Shown: piece by piece, positions 1-9,491 of the stretch
How positions within the stretch are numbered: position 1 is the first letter of the stretch
Layout: each line of letters begins with the position of its first letter
Origin: Cupidesulfovibrio sp000226255
Lineage (GTDB): Bacteria > Desulfobacterota > Desulfovibrionia > Desulfovibrionales > Desulfovibrionaceae
Reading direction: 5' to 3'
Length of the DNA stretch: 64,000 bases
Assembly: GCF_003402415.2 (NCBI RefSeq)
Contig: NZ_AP036014.1
Span: forward strand, 2,542,001-2,606,000
Notes under the pieces: generated by a model
Told to the model about the DNA's origin: nothing
What the model saw: the letters and a program-made list of their open reading frames with translations, nothing else
The model's database searches: none
Translations under genes and position numbers: made by a program

Positions 1-3
1 CCG

Positions 4-825
4 CTACTTCTCCATTTCCAGCCCGCGCTTGTAGGCCGCCAGCACCGCATCCATGATGCGGCCCCGCACGGCCTCGCGGTCCAGCTGGTTCATGGCGGCG
101 ATGGTGTTGCCCGCGGGCGAGCAGACCTGTTCGCGCAGCACCGAAAGGTGCGTGCCGGACTGTTCCGCCAGGGCCACCGAGCCGGAGAACAGGCCCTTGA
201 CCAGTTCCGTGGCGTCCTGCCGGGTGAAGCCCAGCGTCACGGCCACCTCGGTCACCGCCTCCATGAAGTAGAAGACGTAGGCCGGGCCGCAGCCCACCAC
301 CGCCGTGAAGGCGGTGAACTTGGACTCGGGCAGCACGATGGCCGTACCGATGGCCTCGAACAGGCCCCGGACCATGTCGCGCTGCGCCGGGCCAAGGGCC
401 GGATCCTCGAAGCACAGCGCGTACACGCCCTTGCCGACCATGGCGGGGGTGTTGGGCATGACGCGCACCACCGGGCACTCGGGGCCGCCCGCTTCCGCGA
501 TGGCGGCCTTCATGGCCGCGATGGACACGCCGGAGGCGATGGACACCACCACCTTGCCCGGCGCGAGGGACGGCGCGATGGCGCGCAGCACCTCGGGCAC
601 CATGTACGGCTTCACCCCCAACAGCACCACGTCGGCCTGCGAGGCCAGCGCGGCGGCGTCGGGCATGGCGCGCACGCCGACGTCCGCCAGCGCGAGCACC
701 TTGGCGGGCGTGGGATTGTACCCCAGCAGGGAAAGCCCCTCGCGGCCGGAAAGACCGCGCAGGATGGCGGCCCCCATGTTGCCGCAGCCGATGCAGCCGA
801 TGACGGTGCCCGTGGTGCCGGTCAT
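4..825 (-). CDS. proC: Pyrroline-5-carboxylate reductase
   Basis: Catalyses the last step of proline synthesis, reducing 1-pyrroline-5-carboxylate with NAD(P)H in the cytoplasm. The protein (273 aa) opens with a Rossmann nucleotide-binding motif GCGNMG at residues 13-18 and ends with the typical dimerisation/active-site region containing LREQVCSPAGNTI. Length matches the family. I chose the ATG at 825 because the frame upstream of it (to 873) overlaps ndk and adds a basic, unrelated stretch. It lies 4 bp after the ndk stop, so the two are probably co-transcribed. Confidence 0.93.
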   Translation of the reverse strand: MTGTTGTVIGCIGCGNMGAAILRGLSGREGLSLLGYNPTPAKVLALADVGVRAMPDAAALASQADVVLLGVKPYMVPEVLRAIAPSLAPGKVVVSIASGVSIAAMKAAIAEAGGPECPVVRVMPNTPAMVGKGVYALCFEDPALGPAQRDMVRGLFEAIGTAIVLPESKFTAFTAVVGCGPAYVFYFMEAVTEVAVTLGFTRQDATELVKGLFSGSVALAEQSGTHLSVLREQVCSPAGNTIAAMNQLDREAVRGRIMDAVLAAYKRGLEMEK

Positions 826-829
826 GTCG

Positions 830-1249
<420 letters not shown>

Positions 1250-1469
1250 TCATTTCCTCCGGATACTGCAAGGGTTGCGGTTGCGGCGCGGGCGGCAACG
1301 GAACTGTTCACCCGCGCCCGTACAGGGGACATGCCATCAGGTGCGTGGTTTCGACCGTAACCGCCTCACTCACTTGCGGTTTCAGCCTGCACTGCACGCA
1401 CCCGCCACGCTGCGGAGATTTCGTTCTCCGGCAAGGAGGACGAGCCGCGCGCGCGGTGCCTTCAAGCGG

Positions 1470-1587
1470 GATTTCCGTTCGTTGGCGAGGAAAGCGAGCC
1501 TGACATGAGGGAGTATACTCTTATCGTATTCGACCGACATGGCAGGCGAAGCTTGACGACGCCAACGGGCGGAAGGCCCGCTTGAAG
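1470..1587 (+). repeat. Dispersed repeat R3, copy 1
   Basis: The gene gap 1250-1587 contains no credible coding frame. Its distal part holds a repeat also found at 38501-38676 and, inverted, at 41333-41412. Shared blocks are GGCGAGGAAAGCGAGCC, a central AGTATACTCTTATCGTAT, and GGCGAAGCTTGACG followed by a CCAACGGGCG block. The repeat continues about ten bases into the end of the deacetylase gene. The remainder of the gap (1250-1469) shows only GC-rich sequence and probably the ndk promoter, which I could not place. Confidence 0.7.
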
Positions 1588-3222
1588 TCAGTGGGAAAGT
1601 TGCCGGACCCGCACGATGGTAACGCTGCGATCCCGCGTCCGCTCCCACTCCTTCAGGGCGGCCACGGTTTCCGGCAGGGGGTGGCCGATGGCGATGGCCT
1701 GCCCCTCGGCCTGCGCGATGCGGGCCGCCTTGTCCAACTGGAACATGATGTTGCGCTTGTCGGCGATAACGTCGAGGAACACGTTCCGCTTGTAGGCGGG
1801 CAGCCCCGCGCGCTTCGCCTCGAAGTACAGTTTCGAATTCTGGTGCGTCATGCTGTCGAGCACGAACATGCCGGTGCCGTCAAGGGCCTCGCACACGGTG
1901 CGCATGGCCGCCCCGTTCTGGGTGGCGCGCGAGCCCATGTGGTTGTTCAGCCCCACGGCGTGGGGCACGCGGCGCACGGCCTCGCGCACCAGCGCGGCCA
2001 TCTCCTGCGGCTGTTGACCGGTCAGGATGGCCCCTGGCCCCGGCTTCACCTGAGGGTAGCGCACCGGCTCCATGGGCAGGTGGATCATCACCTCGCGCCC
2101 GGCCCTGTGGGCCAGTTCCGCCGCCTCGCGGGCGTGGGTGCTGCGCGGCCAGACCGAGAAGGTCACCGGGTAGTCCAGGGCGGCCAGTTCACGCGCGGCG
2201 GACATGCTTTCGCCGATGTCGTCGATGACGATGGCCAGCCGCGCCCCGCCGGGAACCACCGCCACCGGGGGCGGCGCGCCCTCGTAGAGCAGCAGCGAAA
2301 TCTCGTGGGTAGGCAGCCCGTCCACGGTGACGATGAGCAGGTCGTCGGCCCGCTGCTCTACGTTGGCGGTGTCGGACCATGCGGCCAGGGTTTCCTTCAG
2401 GGCCTGCACGAAGCGGTCGGGCGCGCCGTCCAGGCGCATTTCCATGCGCTGGAAGTGAAAGCTCTGCCCCTTGGTCTGGCGGTTCTCGATGGAGGCCAGG
2501 CGCAGCCGGTCGCGGCCAAGGCCAAGGCGCGTCACGGTCTGGACCAGGGCGTAGTCCACCTGCTTCACGCCCGCCTCCACGGGAGCGTCCAGGGTTTCCT
2601 CGTAGGGCAGGCTGCCGGGGGTGACGGGCTGGCGCACCTCGACGCCCGCGTCGCCCCCCGGGCGCTCCGCCTGCGCGGGCGCGGACTGGGAAGTGCCGCT
2701 TGCGGCATCCGCCCCGGCGTCGCCCTTCGTGTCACCTGGCCGACCGTCCCCCTTCGGGGGCTCGCCCACCGGGGTCTGCGGAAGCTGGGGCAATTGCGGA
2801 AACTGCGGCAGTTGGGGCAGTTCGGCCTGCTCGCCGCGCCGGGCCTCGCCGTTCTGGGGCTTGCGGGCCTGTTGCGCCTGTTGCGCGGGTTGCGCCTTCT
2901 TCTCGCCGCGCTCGGCCACGGCAGGCTTGCGCTGCGCGTCGCCGTCAAGAGACTTGAAGGGCGAACCGAACACGAACAGCAGCACCACCAGCAGCGTGGC
3001 GGCAATGCAGATGGACAGCACGGCCCGCGCCACCAGCGGCGTCAGGGTGCGCTTGCCGCGTCGGCCGCCGGAGCGGGAACGCCCGCCGGACGCGCCGGAC
3101 GCGCCGGAGGCCTTGCCGCCCGGCTTGCCCGCCTTCCCCGAAGGAGCGGCCTTGCGTCCCTTGCCCCCCTTGGGGTCATCCTTGCGGGGCGCCTTTCTCG
3201 TGGGGGTCTTTTCCCCAGCCAT
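1588..3222 (-). CDS. Divergent polysaccharide deacetylase family protein
   Basis: A 544-aa protein. A basic, Gly/Lys/Arg-rich cytoplasmic N-terminus (1-65) leads to one membrane segment (about 66-88), then a Pro/Gln/Ala-rich linker with repeated LPQ/FPQ units, then the YibQ-like (DUF610) domain from about 300 to the end, with LAIVIDDIGESM, FSVWPRSTH, MIHLPMEP and NHMGS motifs. Family members share the NodB fold; their substrate is not established. It lies downstream of the EnvC-like and Ctp genes, a common arrangement, which suggests work on peptidoglycan in the periplasm. The repeat-rich linker is typical of wall-spanning proteins. Confidence 0.85.
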   Translation of the reverse strand: MAGEKTPTRKAPRKDDPKGGKGRKAAPSGKAGKPGGKASGASGASGGRSRSGGRRGKRTLTPLVARAVLSICIAATLLVVLLFVFGSPFKSLDGDAQRKPAVAERGEKKAQPAQQAQQARKPQNGEARRGEQAELPQLPQFPQLPQLPQTPVGEPPKGDGRPGDTKGDAGADAASGTSQSAPAQAERPGGDAGVEVRQPVTPGSLPYEETLDAPVEAGVKQVDYALVQTVTRLGLGRDRLRLASIENRQTKGQSFHFQRMEMRLDGAPDRFVQALKETLAAWSDTANVEQRADDLLIVTVDGLPTHEISLLLYEGAPPPVAVVPGGARLAIVIDDIGESMSAARELAALDYPVTFSVWPRSTHAREAAELAHRAGREVMIHLPMEPVRYPQVKPGPGAILTGQQPQEMAALVREAVRRVPHAVGLNNHMGSRATQNGAAMRTVCEALDGTGMFVLDSMTHQNSKLYFEAKRAGLPAYKRNVFLDVIADKRNIMFQLDKAARIAQAEGQAIAIGHPLPETVAALKEWERTRDRSVTIVRVRQLSH

Positions 3223-3273
3223 GCACTCTCCTGCTCCGCCGCCCGGGGCGGGCGGCCATACCTGCTTACATGG

Positions 3274-3299
3274 CAGGGGCGCGGTTTCCCGCGCCCCTG
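3274..3299. terminator. Intercistronic stem-loop between ctp and the deacetylase gene
   Basis: Perfect 11-bp stem (CAGGGGCGCGG paired with its complement) around a TTTC loop, in the 121-bp gap. There is no clear T-tract on the minus strand, so it may act as an attenuator or RNA processing site rather than a full terminator. Confidence 0.5.
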
Positions 3300-3343
3300 G
3301 GCTTGCGAATCATCGACAGCCCGCCGCGTGCGCGGCGGTCAGC

Positions 3344-4642
3344 TTACTGGATATCCTTGAGGCGGGGCAGGCGCTTCACGAACTGCAACGCCATGCGCAG
3401 CTGATTGTCCTTTTCCAGGGCCTGCTTCACGTCGTCCGCACGGCTGGCGGGGCGGGCATCCTTGCCCGAGGTGCCGTTCTCGATGTGCCGGTTCAGGTCC
3501 TTTTCGCGCACCATGTTCAGGCGGTGGGCCTTTTCTTCTTCGCGCGGCAGTTCAAAGGGCACCTCGAAGTCAGGGTCAACGCCCTCGGCCTGGATGGAGC
3601 GGCCGTTGGGCGTGTAGTACAGGGCCACGGTCAGCTTCAGGCCCGCGCCGTCGGACAGCGGAATGACGTTCTGCACCGAGCCCTTGCCGAAGGTGCGTTC
3701 GCCAAGGATGAGCGCGCGGTTGTGGTCGCGCAGGGCCCCGGCCACGATTTCCGACGCCGAGGCGGAACCGGCGTTGACCAGCACCACCATGGGCACGGAC
3801 ACGTCGCCGGGCTGGGCCTTGGCGCGGTACTCGCGGCTGGCGTCTTCCATGCGGCCGCGGATGGACACGATGACCCCGTCCTTGAGGAAGGTGTCGGACA
3901 CGCTCACGGCCTGGTCCAGCAGCCCGCCGGGGTTGTTGCGCAGGTCGAGGATGATGCCCTTCATGCCCTTCTTGTTGGCTTCCTTCAGCGCGTCCACCAG
4001 TTCGCCGGTGGTGCGTTCGCTGAACCGGGTCAGGCGCACCCAGTGGTAGCCGTCTTCGAGCATCTTGGACTTCACGCTGATGAGCGGAATGGCGTCGCGC
4101 ACCAGGCGCACCACTTCGGGGGCCTTGGCGTCGCGGTGCAGGATGGACAGTTCCACCTCGGTGCCCTTGGCCCCCCGGATGCGGCTGACCGCCTCCTGGG
4201 TGGTCATGTCCTGGGTGGGCACGCCGTCCACGGCGAGGATGATGTCGCCGCTCTTCAGGCCCGCCTTGTGGGCGGGGGTGTCCTCGATGGGGGCCACCAC
4301 GACGAGCTGGCCGTTCTCGCTGGATATCTCGATGCCGATGCCGAAGAATTCGCCGGAGGTGCTTTCCTGCATCTCCTTGAATTCCTCCACCGAAAGGAAC
4401 GTCGAATGGGGGTCAAGCCCCTGCAGCATGCCCTTGACCGCGCCGTTGATCAGGTCCTTGCGGGGCACGTCGCGCACGTAATAGCGCTCCACCAGGTCGA
4501 GCACCTGGCTGAAGCGCTTCAGGGAGTCGTATTTGCCCTCTTCGCCCGCCGCACCGACAGTGCCCGGCACAAGGGCCGCCCCGCCGGAAAACGCGAGCAC
4601 GCCGAGAGTGAGCAGCGTGGCCGTCCACAGCGTCACACGCAT
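3344..4642 (-). CDS. ctpA: S41 family carboxy-terminal processing protease
   Basis: Periplasmic serine protease of the Ctp/Prc family (432 aa). A signal peptide/anchor occupies residues 1-26, a PDZ domain with FFGIGIEI and AGLKSGDIILAVDG lies around 97-175, and the protease core follows. The catalytic pair is visible: Ser295 in GSASASE and Lys320 in FGKGSVQ, the usual 25 residues apart. The start at 4642 is fixed by a GGAGG six bases upstream. Its neighbour is an EnvC-type activator; in other bacteria such proteases trim cell-wall enzymes and their regulators, which is the likely role here. Confidence 0.94.
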   Translation of the reverse strand: MRVTLWTATLLTLGVLAFSGGAALVPGTVGAAGEEGKYDSLKRFSQVLDLVERYYVRDVPRKDLINGAVKGMLQGLDPHSTFLSVEEFKEMQESTSGEFFGIGIEISSENGQLVVVAPIEDTPAHKAGLKSGDIILAVDGVPTQDMTTQEAVSRIRGAKGTEVELSILHRDAKAPEVVRLVRDAIPLISVKSKMLEDGYHWVRLTRFSERTTGELVDALKEANKKGMKGIILDLRNNPGGLLDQAVSVSDTFLKDGVIVSIRGRMEDASREYRAKAQPGDVSVPMVVLVNAGSASASEIVAGALRDHNRALILGERTFGKGSVQNVIPLSDGAGLKLTVALYYTPNGRSIQAEGVDPDFEVPFELPREEEKAHRLNMVREKDLNRHIENGTSGKDARPASRADDVKQALEKDNQLRMALQFVKRLPRLKDIQ

Positions 4643-4671
4643 AATGAATCCTCCGAAAGCCTGAAATGAGG

Positions 4672-6051
4672 CTAATTTGCTGAAAGGAGCCACGCATCAG
4701 GGTTAATGGCTTTTTGGTGAAAACGCAATTCGAAATAGACTCCGGGGCCATTGGCGTCCGGGTAGAATCCGGCGGTGCCCACCTGCTGGCCTCCGCCCAC
4801 TTCCTGGCCGAGGCGCAACGGACTGTCGGCGAGAAAGGCGTACAAGGTATAATAGGCCTGGCCATGCATCAGAATGACGACGCGGCCGAAACCGCGCATG
4901 GTGTCGTTGTGCACCACGCGGCCATAGGCCACGGCGCGCACCGGGTCGCCCTGGCCCACGGACAGGCCCAGCCCGCGCACCGGCGGCTTGGCCTCCGGCG
5001 CGTAGCGGCGCACCACCCGGCCCTTGGCGGGCCACGGCAGGCGGCCCTTCTGCTTCTCTATGTCGCCGCGCGACAAGGCCTGCTCCAGCCGGGCGTTGAG
5101 TGTCTGGATCATCTCGAACAGGTCGGCCAGTTCCGCCTCGGCGTCCTCGCGCTGCTGGCGCACGGCGGACAGCGACTGGCGAAAGCGCTGCTTGTCGGCC
5201 AGCAGCTTCGACCGGTCGGCTCCCAGGGCCTCCACCTGCTTGCGCACCTGCTCTGAAAGGGCCTCGCGCCGGGTCAGGGCCTCGGCCATGGCGGTTTCCT
5301 GGGCGTGCAGCTCCTGCTGGCGTTCGCCGATGACCTTGTAGATTTCCTGCGTCCAGGCGTAGTCGCGCTCGGCCATGCGCCAGTCGGTCAGGTCGCGCGC
5401 GCCCACCCCCTTCTGGCGCACGTACAGCGGCCAGAGCAGTTGCAGCAGCCCGGCCAGGGATTCTTCCGTGCGGGACCGCTCGGCGGCAAGGCGCTCGTAG
5501 GCGGCGCGCACGTCGGTGGCGGCGGCTTCCAACTGGGCCAGTTCCTGCTCCTGCCGGGCCACCTTGGCCTCCAGCGCGGTGATGCGGTCCTCGGCCATGG
5601 CGAGGTCGGTGTTCAGGGCGCGCTCCTGCACGGAAAGCTTGGTGATGCTTTCCTGCCGGGCGCGCAGGCGGGCCTGCTGGGCCTCCAGCGCCTTGCGGAT
5701 GTCTTCTTCGGTGGTCAGCTGCCCCACCGGCGCGGCCTTGCCGCGCCCCTCCTGGCGCTGCGGAGCGCCCTTGCCCCCCTTGCCCAACGGGCCGGACGGG
5801 CCAGACGGGCCGGACGGCGCGGGCGCATCGTCACCGGCATCGTCATCCGGAGCGGGCCGGAGCGGCCCCGCCTTGCCGATGGAGCCGGACGTGGCGGCAT
5901 GGGAGGGGACGGGATGAGCGGCAAGCCACACCGATGCGGCAAGCAGGAGGCACAGCACGCAGCCCAGCGCAAGGCTGCGGGGGGCGACGCGCCGCACCCC
6001 GCCACGGGGAGCCGTGCTGACACCTGCACGCGGGCGCAGCGCCGACCACAT
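4672..6051 (-). CDS. envC: EnvC-like murein hydrolase activator (degenerate M23/LytM)
   Basis: A 459-aa exported protein: signal peptide with hydrophobic core about 28-47, a Pro/Gly-rich linker, a long coiled coil (about 110-330) rich in Glu, Gln and Arg, and a C-terminal LytM domain (about 350-456). In the LytM domain the zinc ligands of active M23 peptidases (HxxxD and HxH) are not present at the expected places (RGLGLSVGQGDPV; YFELRFHQKAINP), as in E. coli EnvC, which activates amidases at the division site rather than cutting itself. The gene begins 3 bp upstream of the preceding gene's end and probably belongs to its operon. Confidence 0.88.
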   Translation of the reverse strand: MWSALRPRAGVSTAPRGGVRRVAPRSLALGCVLCLLLAASVWLAAHPVPSHAATSGSIGKAGPLRPAPDDDAGDDAPAPSGPSGPSGPLGKGGKGAPQRQEGRGKAAPVGQLTTEEDIRKALEAQQARLRARQESITKLSVQERALNTDLAMAEDRITALEAKVARQEQELAQLEAAATDVRAAYERLAAERSRTEESLAGLLQLLWPLYVRQKGVGARDLTDWRMAERDYAWTQEIYKVIGERQQELHAQETAMAEALTRREALSEQVRKQVEALGADRSKLLADKQRFRQSLSAVRQQREDAEAELADLFEMIQTLNARLEQALSRGDIEKQKGRLPWPAKGRVVRRYAPEAKPPVRGLGLSVGQGDPVRAVAYGRVVHNDTMRGFGRVVILMHGQAYYTLYAFLADSPLRLGQEVGGGQQVGTAGFYPDANGPGVYFELRFHQKAINPDAWLLSAN

Positions 6052-6054
6052 GGC

Positions 6055-6726
6055 TCAGGCCGCCCCGCCGTCAAGGAACGGGCATAACGGGCAGTCGGCG
6101 CAACGCGGGCCGCGGGCGCGGCACCAGTCCTTGGCCACCCGCACGATGAGGGCGTGATATTCGTTGTAGAACGGCACGTCCGGGTCCAGCACGTCCATGA
6201 ACACGTCGCGCAGGTCGTGGTAGGTGATGTCTTCCGGCACCATGGCATGCCGGTGCAGGATGCGCCGGGTGTAGGCGTCCACCACGAAGGTGGGCAACCC
6301 CACGGCGTACAGCAGCACGGAATCGGCCGTTTCCGGCCCGATGCCAGACACCTCGAGCAGCCGGGGACGCAGGTCGTCCAGGTCCTGCCCGGCCAGCACG
6401 CCGAAGTCGAAGCCGCAGGCGTCGTCCAAAAAGCGCAGCAGGTTGCGCAGGCGCACCGCCTTCAGCCGGAAGAACCCCGCCGGGCGGATCAGTTCGGACA
6501 GCTCTGCCTCGGGCAGCGACAGCAGGGTGCGGCCGTCAGCCAGCGCGCCCGCGTCCCGCAGGCGCACGATGGCCTTTTCCACGTTGGTCCACGCGGTGTT
6601 CTGGGTGAGCACCGCGCCCACGCAGATCTCCAGCGGCGTCTCGCCGGGCCACCAGCCGCTGGGGCCCAGACGGCCGTGCATGGCCACGTACATCTCGCGC
6701 AACAGGCGTTCCCGTTTTCCTCGCAT
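6055..6726 (-). CDS. Endonuclease III-like DNA glycosylase (HhH-GPD)
   Basis: A base excision repair family protein of about 223 aa. Visible are LTQNTAWTNVEKA near the start of the fold, the helix-hairpin-helix VSGIGPETADSVLLYA, the catalytic Asp in FVVDAYTRRI, and a C-terminal cysteine cluster CRARGPRCADCPLC. In Nth the hairpin carries the lyase Lys (GxGxKTA); here that site is Glu (GPETA), so a monofunctional glycosylase without lyase activity is likely. The final Cys spacing (x2 instead of x5) is also unusual. The start is uncertain: ATG at 6726 is taken, ATG at 6753 is possible, and neither has a strong ribosome site. Confidence 0.82.
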   Translation of the reverse strand: MRGKRERLLREMYVAMHGRLGPSGWWPGETPLEICVGAVLTQNTAWTNVEKAIVRLRDAGALADGRTLLSLPEAELSELIRPAGFFRLKAVRLRNLLRFLDDACGFDFGVLAGQDLDDLRPRLLEVSGIGPETADSVLLYAVGLPTFVVDAYTRRILHRHAMVPEDITYHDLRDVFMDVLDPDVPFYNEYHALIVRVAKDWCRARGPRCADCPLCPFLDGGAA

Positions 6727-6842
6727 GGGCCGCACCCTAGCCTCATCGCGCATGCCCCGCAACCGGCGGCGCATTTCTGTTCCGAGCGCTGTATATGACC
6801 GTTTTTTGTATGCCTCTGGAAGCAGGGCGTGTCTTTTTTTTA

Positions 6843-6893
6843 CGCCTCCGGCGGGCAGGGGGCATCGCCCCCTGCCCCCCCTTAAAGGAATCA
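6843..6893. repeat. Dispersed hairpin R2 (CCTCCGGCGGGCAGGGGGC type)
   Basis: A perfect 11-bp stem (6853-6863 with 6867-6877, loop ATC) preceded by GCCTCCGGC. The same block closes the 88-bp repeat unit at about 47344-47363 and recurs inverted near 48310; a shorter relative (CAGGGGGC stem) lies at 37746. It sits in the 353-bp gap 6727-7079, which contains no gene that I can support. Confidence 0.6.
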
Positions 6894-6982
6894 CAGGAAT
6901 ATCTTTTCCAATAAAAATACCGCGTAACTACATCGAGTAACGCGGCACAGAAATTCTCGGCCTTCCCCTTCACTACCCCCAT

Positions 6983-7047
6983 TTGAAAAGTTTGGGGGGA
7001 TGGGGGGCCGGGGGAAGGGACCCTTTTCAAAGGAGCCCTTCCCCCGG
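6983..7047 (-). repeat. Gene-terminal hairpin repeat R1, copy 1 (3' of prmA)
   Basis: Read on the minus strand after the prmA stop: a hairpin with a 12-bp stem (7036-7047 with 7008-7019) plus a 5-bp inner stem, then a C-rich tract (CCCCCCATCCCCCC) and an AAACTTTTC box. This hairpin, C-tract, AAACTTTT order is shared by five other copies in the window, all just 3' of genes. It probably acts at transcript 3' ends. Confidence 0.75.
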
Positions 7048-7079
7048 AAATTCTTCTTTCCCAAAAACTCTTCTCTCCC

Positions 7080-7940
7080 CTACTCCCAGATCAACGCGGC
7101 CCATTCGCCTTCCACGCGGCGTCGCGCGGGGGGCATGCCGAGGCTGGTGTAGGCTGTTTCCACGCCGTCGGCCTGCACGGCGAGCAGGCCGGAAAGGACG
7201 AGACACCCGTTGGGGGCAAGCAGGGCGAGGATGTCGGGGGCGAGGTCTTTCAGGGGCTGGGCGAGGATGTTGGCCAGCACCACGTCGTAGAGTTCGCCCT
7301 GGGCGGCTTCGGTGCTGCCGAGGCGCACGTCGATGGCGGGGGCCACGGCGTTGATGACGCGATTTTCCTCGGCGTTTTCCACGGCCAGCATGTCGATGTC
7401 GGTGGCCACGCCGGTAAGGCCCAGCTTGGCGCAGCCGATGGCGAGGATGCCGGAGCCGGTGCCGAGGTCGAGAAAGCGCAGGCCCGCGCGAATCCGGCCG
7501 GAGGCGGCAAGCTCGGAGACGCTGCCGAGACACAGGGCGGTGGTGGGATGGTGCCCGGTGCCGAAGGCGGTCTTGGGCTCTATGACGATGGGGGTGCGGC
7601 CCTGAAGGTCCACGGTGTCGGTCATCCACGGGGCGATGACCATGAAGTGGGTGCCGCACGGCACGGGCGTGAAGAAGTCGCGCCAGGCCAGGGTCCAGTC
7701 GGTGTCGGGCACGGAGTCGCGGGTTATTTCCGCGCGGGGCAGCCCGGCGCGCAGGCTGGACAGCACCTGTTCGCAGAAGGCGGGGTTGTCGGTGTGCACG
7801 CGCAGGCGCACGGAGCCGTCGGGCAGGCTTTCCTCTTCCCAGCCGAAGGGCACGGCAAGGGCCAGCACGCCGTCGGCGGTTTCGAGGTCTTCGGGACAGT
7901 CGGCGGGAATGACGATGCTGATGCGGATAAGATCGGACAC
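7080..7940 (-). CDS. prmA: Ribosomal protein L11 methyltransferase
   Basis: An AdoMet-dependent methyltransferase of 286 aa, the family length, that modifies ribosomal protein L11. The SAM-binding motif GTGSGILAIGCAKLG sits mid-protein, followed by the NPPY-like site seen here as VLANILAQPL, and FGTGHHPTTALCL precedes motif I as in PrmA. The gene lies 4 bp after the last transporter permease gene and so is probably read as the tail of that operon. An R1 hairpin element follows it. Confidence 0.92.
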   Translation of the reverse strand: MSDLIRISIVIPADCPEDLETADGVLALAVPFGWEEESLPDGSVRLRVHTDNPAFCEQVLSSLRAGLPRAEITRDSVPDTDWTLAWRDFFTPVPCGTHFMVIAPWMTDTVDLQGRTPIVIEPKTAFGTGHHPTTALCLGSVSELAASGRIRAGLRFLDLGTGSGILAIGCAKLGLTGVATDIDMLAVENAEENRVINAVAPAIDVRLGSTEAAQGELYDVVLANILAQPLKDLAPDILALLAPNGCLVLSGLLAVQADGVETAYTSLGMPPARRRVEGEWAALIWE

Positions 7941-7944
7941 GTGG

Positions 7945-8634
7945 CTACCTTGCCTGATAACGGGCCATCTGCCTTTCCAGCCTGCGGCTTGCGGCGGTCA
8001 GGGTCCAGCAGACGATGAAGTACAGCACGGCGATGGTGAAGAAGAGTTCGGCCGGAGCGGTCAGCTCGCGGTTGTTGATCTGGGTGGCCGTGCGGGTGAG
8101 TTCGGAAACGCCGATGATGTAGGCGAGCGAGGTGTCCTTGGTCAAGCTGACGAACTGGTTCACGAACGAGGGAATCATGTTGCGCAGGGCCTGCGGCAGG
8201 ATGACGTAGACCATGGCCTGCGACTTGGACAGGCCGGTGCCGCGCGCGGCCTCCATCTGGCCGGACGGCAAGGCCAGCACACCGGCGCGCACGATTTCGG
8301 CGATGTAGGCCCCGGTGAACACGATGAAGGCCACGAGGGCGCTTTCCGCCTCGGGCAGGGTGTGGCCGAGCACGATGGGCGCAAGGAAATAGAACCAGAA
8401 GATCAGCATCAGCAGCGGGATGCCGCGGATGACTTCCACGTAGATGATGGAGGGCAGGCGCAGCCACCAGCGGTCGGAAAGGCGCAGCAGGCCAAAGCCA
8501 AGCCCCAGCCAGAACGCCCCGAAGATGCCGCCGATGGCCAGCACCACGCTCATGGCAAGGCCGCCCAGCGGTCCTTGCGGCCACGAGCCCACGAGCAGGT
8601 AATCGAAATTTCTCCAGACGACGTCCCACTGCAC
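7945..8634 (-). CDS. Polar amino acid ABC transporter permease (HisM/GlnP family)
   Basis: A 229-aa inner membrane protein with about five hydrophobic segments and the family's cytoplasmic EAA-type loop (EAARGTGLSKSQAMVYVILPQALR), which docks on the ATPase. It is the second permease of a four-gene transport operon on the minus strand. The substrate cannot be read from the sequence; the binding protein points to a polar amino acid such as glutamate/aspartate or glutamine. Confidence 0.93.
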   Translation of the reverse strand: MQWDVVWRNFDYLLVGSWPQGPLGGLAMSVVLAIGGIFGAFWLGLGFGLLRLSDRWWLRLPSIIYVEVIRGIPLLMLIFWFYFLAPIVLGHTLPEAESALVAFIVFTGAYIAEIVRAGVLALPSGQMEAARGTGLSKSQAMVYVILPQALRNMIPSFVNQFVSLTKDTSLAYIIGVSELTRTATQINNRELTAPAELFFTIAVLYFIVCWTLTAASRRLERQMARYQAR

Positions 8635-8771
8635 GCCGGTTGCTCCTTACGACTGATTCTGAAACTGCCGCCGGGCGGCATGCGGCGGTGCCGCGTGAAC
8701 GGGATGGCCGGGGTGGCCGGGGTGGCCGGACCGGTCCGCCGGGAGGATGGCGGGGCGGACGGCGGCTTCGG

Positions 8772-9473
8772 TCAGTACCTGATGGTCCGCAGGAAGTGCC
8801 TGTTGTACTGGGTGATGCTGAACGACACCGCCAGCGAGATGGTCAGGTAGATCAGCGTGCTGACCGTGAACGCCTCGAACCCGTGGAAGGTGTACGATTC
8901 GATCTGGCGGGCCATGTAGGTCAGCTCCATGACCCCGATGGTCATGCACAGCGACGAGTTCTTGAACAGATTGAGGGCCTGCGAGATGAGCGGCGGCACG
9001 ATGATGCGGAACGCCTGCGGCAGGATGACGTAGCGCATGGCCTGCAGGAAGGTGAGGCCGCAGGCGCGCGAGGCTTCAAGCTGCGTGCGCGGAATGGAGA
9101 AGATGCCCGAGCGTATCTCTTCGGCGATGAACGCGGCGGTATACACCGAAAGGGCGATGACCCCGGCCGCGAATTCGAAATTCTGCTTGTACAGCCACTG
9201 GTTGACGGCGGCGGGCAACACTGCGTCGGAACCGAAGTACCAGAAGAAGATCTGGACCAGCAGCGGCGTGTTGCGGAAGAACTCGGTGAAGCCCGCGCTG
9301 AACCACACCAGCGGGCGCACCCCGGAAAGGCGCATCACCGCGATGAGAGTGCCGATGGCCATGGCGAGCACCAGCGAAATGGCGGAGAGCTGGCAGGTGA
9401 CCACGACGCCGTCGATGATCCACCGCAGGTATTCGCCGGAGAGAACGAGTTTCCAGTCGAAGGTGTACTGCAA
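8772..9473 (-). CDS. Polar amino acid ABC transporter permease
   Basis: A 233-aa membrane subunit, the partner of the permease downstream. It has family hydrophobic segments and the ATPase-contact loop EASRACGLTFLQAMRYVILPQAFR. The 137-bp gap to the next permease is long for this operon and holds GC-rich sequence with short GGCCGGGGT-type direct repeats and no clear gene. Confidence 0.93.
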   Translation of the reverse strand: MQYTFDWKLVLSGEYLRWIIDGVVVTCQLSAISLVLAMAIGTLIAVMRLSGVRPLVWFSAGFTEFFRNTPLLVQIFFWYFGSDAVLPAAVNQWLYKQNFEFAAGVIALSVYTAAFIAEEIRSGIFSIPRTQLEASRACGLTFLQAMRYVILPQAFRIIVPPLISQALNLFKNSSLCMTIGVMELTYMARQIESYTFHGFEAFTVSTLIYLTISLAVSFSITQYNRHFLRTIRY

Positions 9474-9491
9474 GACGGTATCCGCGTGAAA

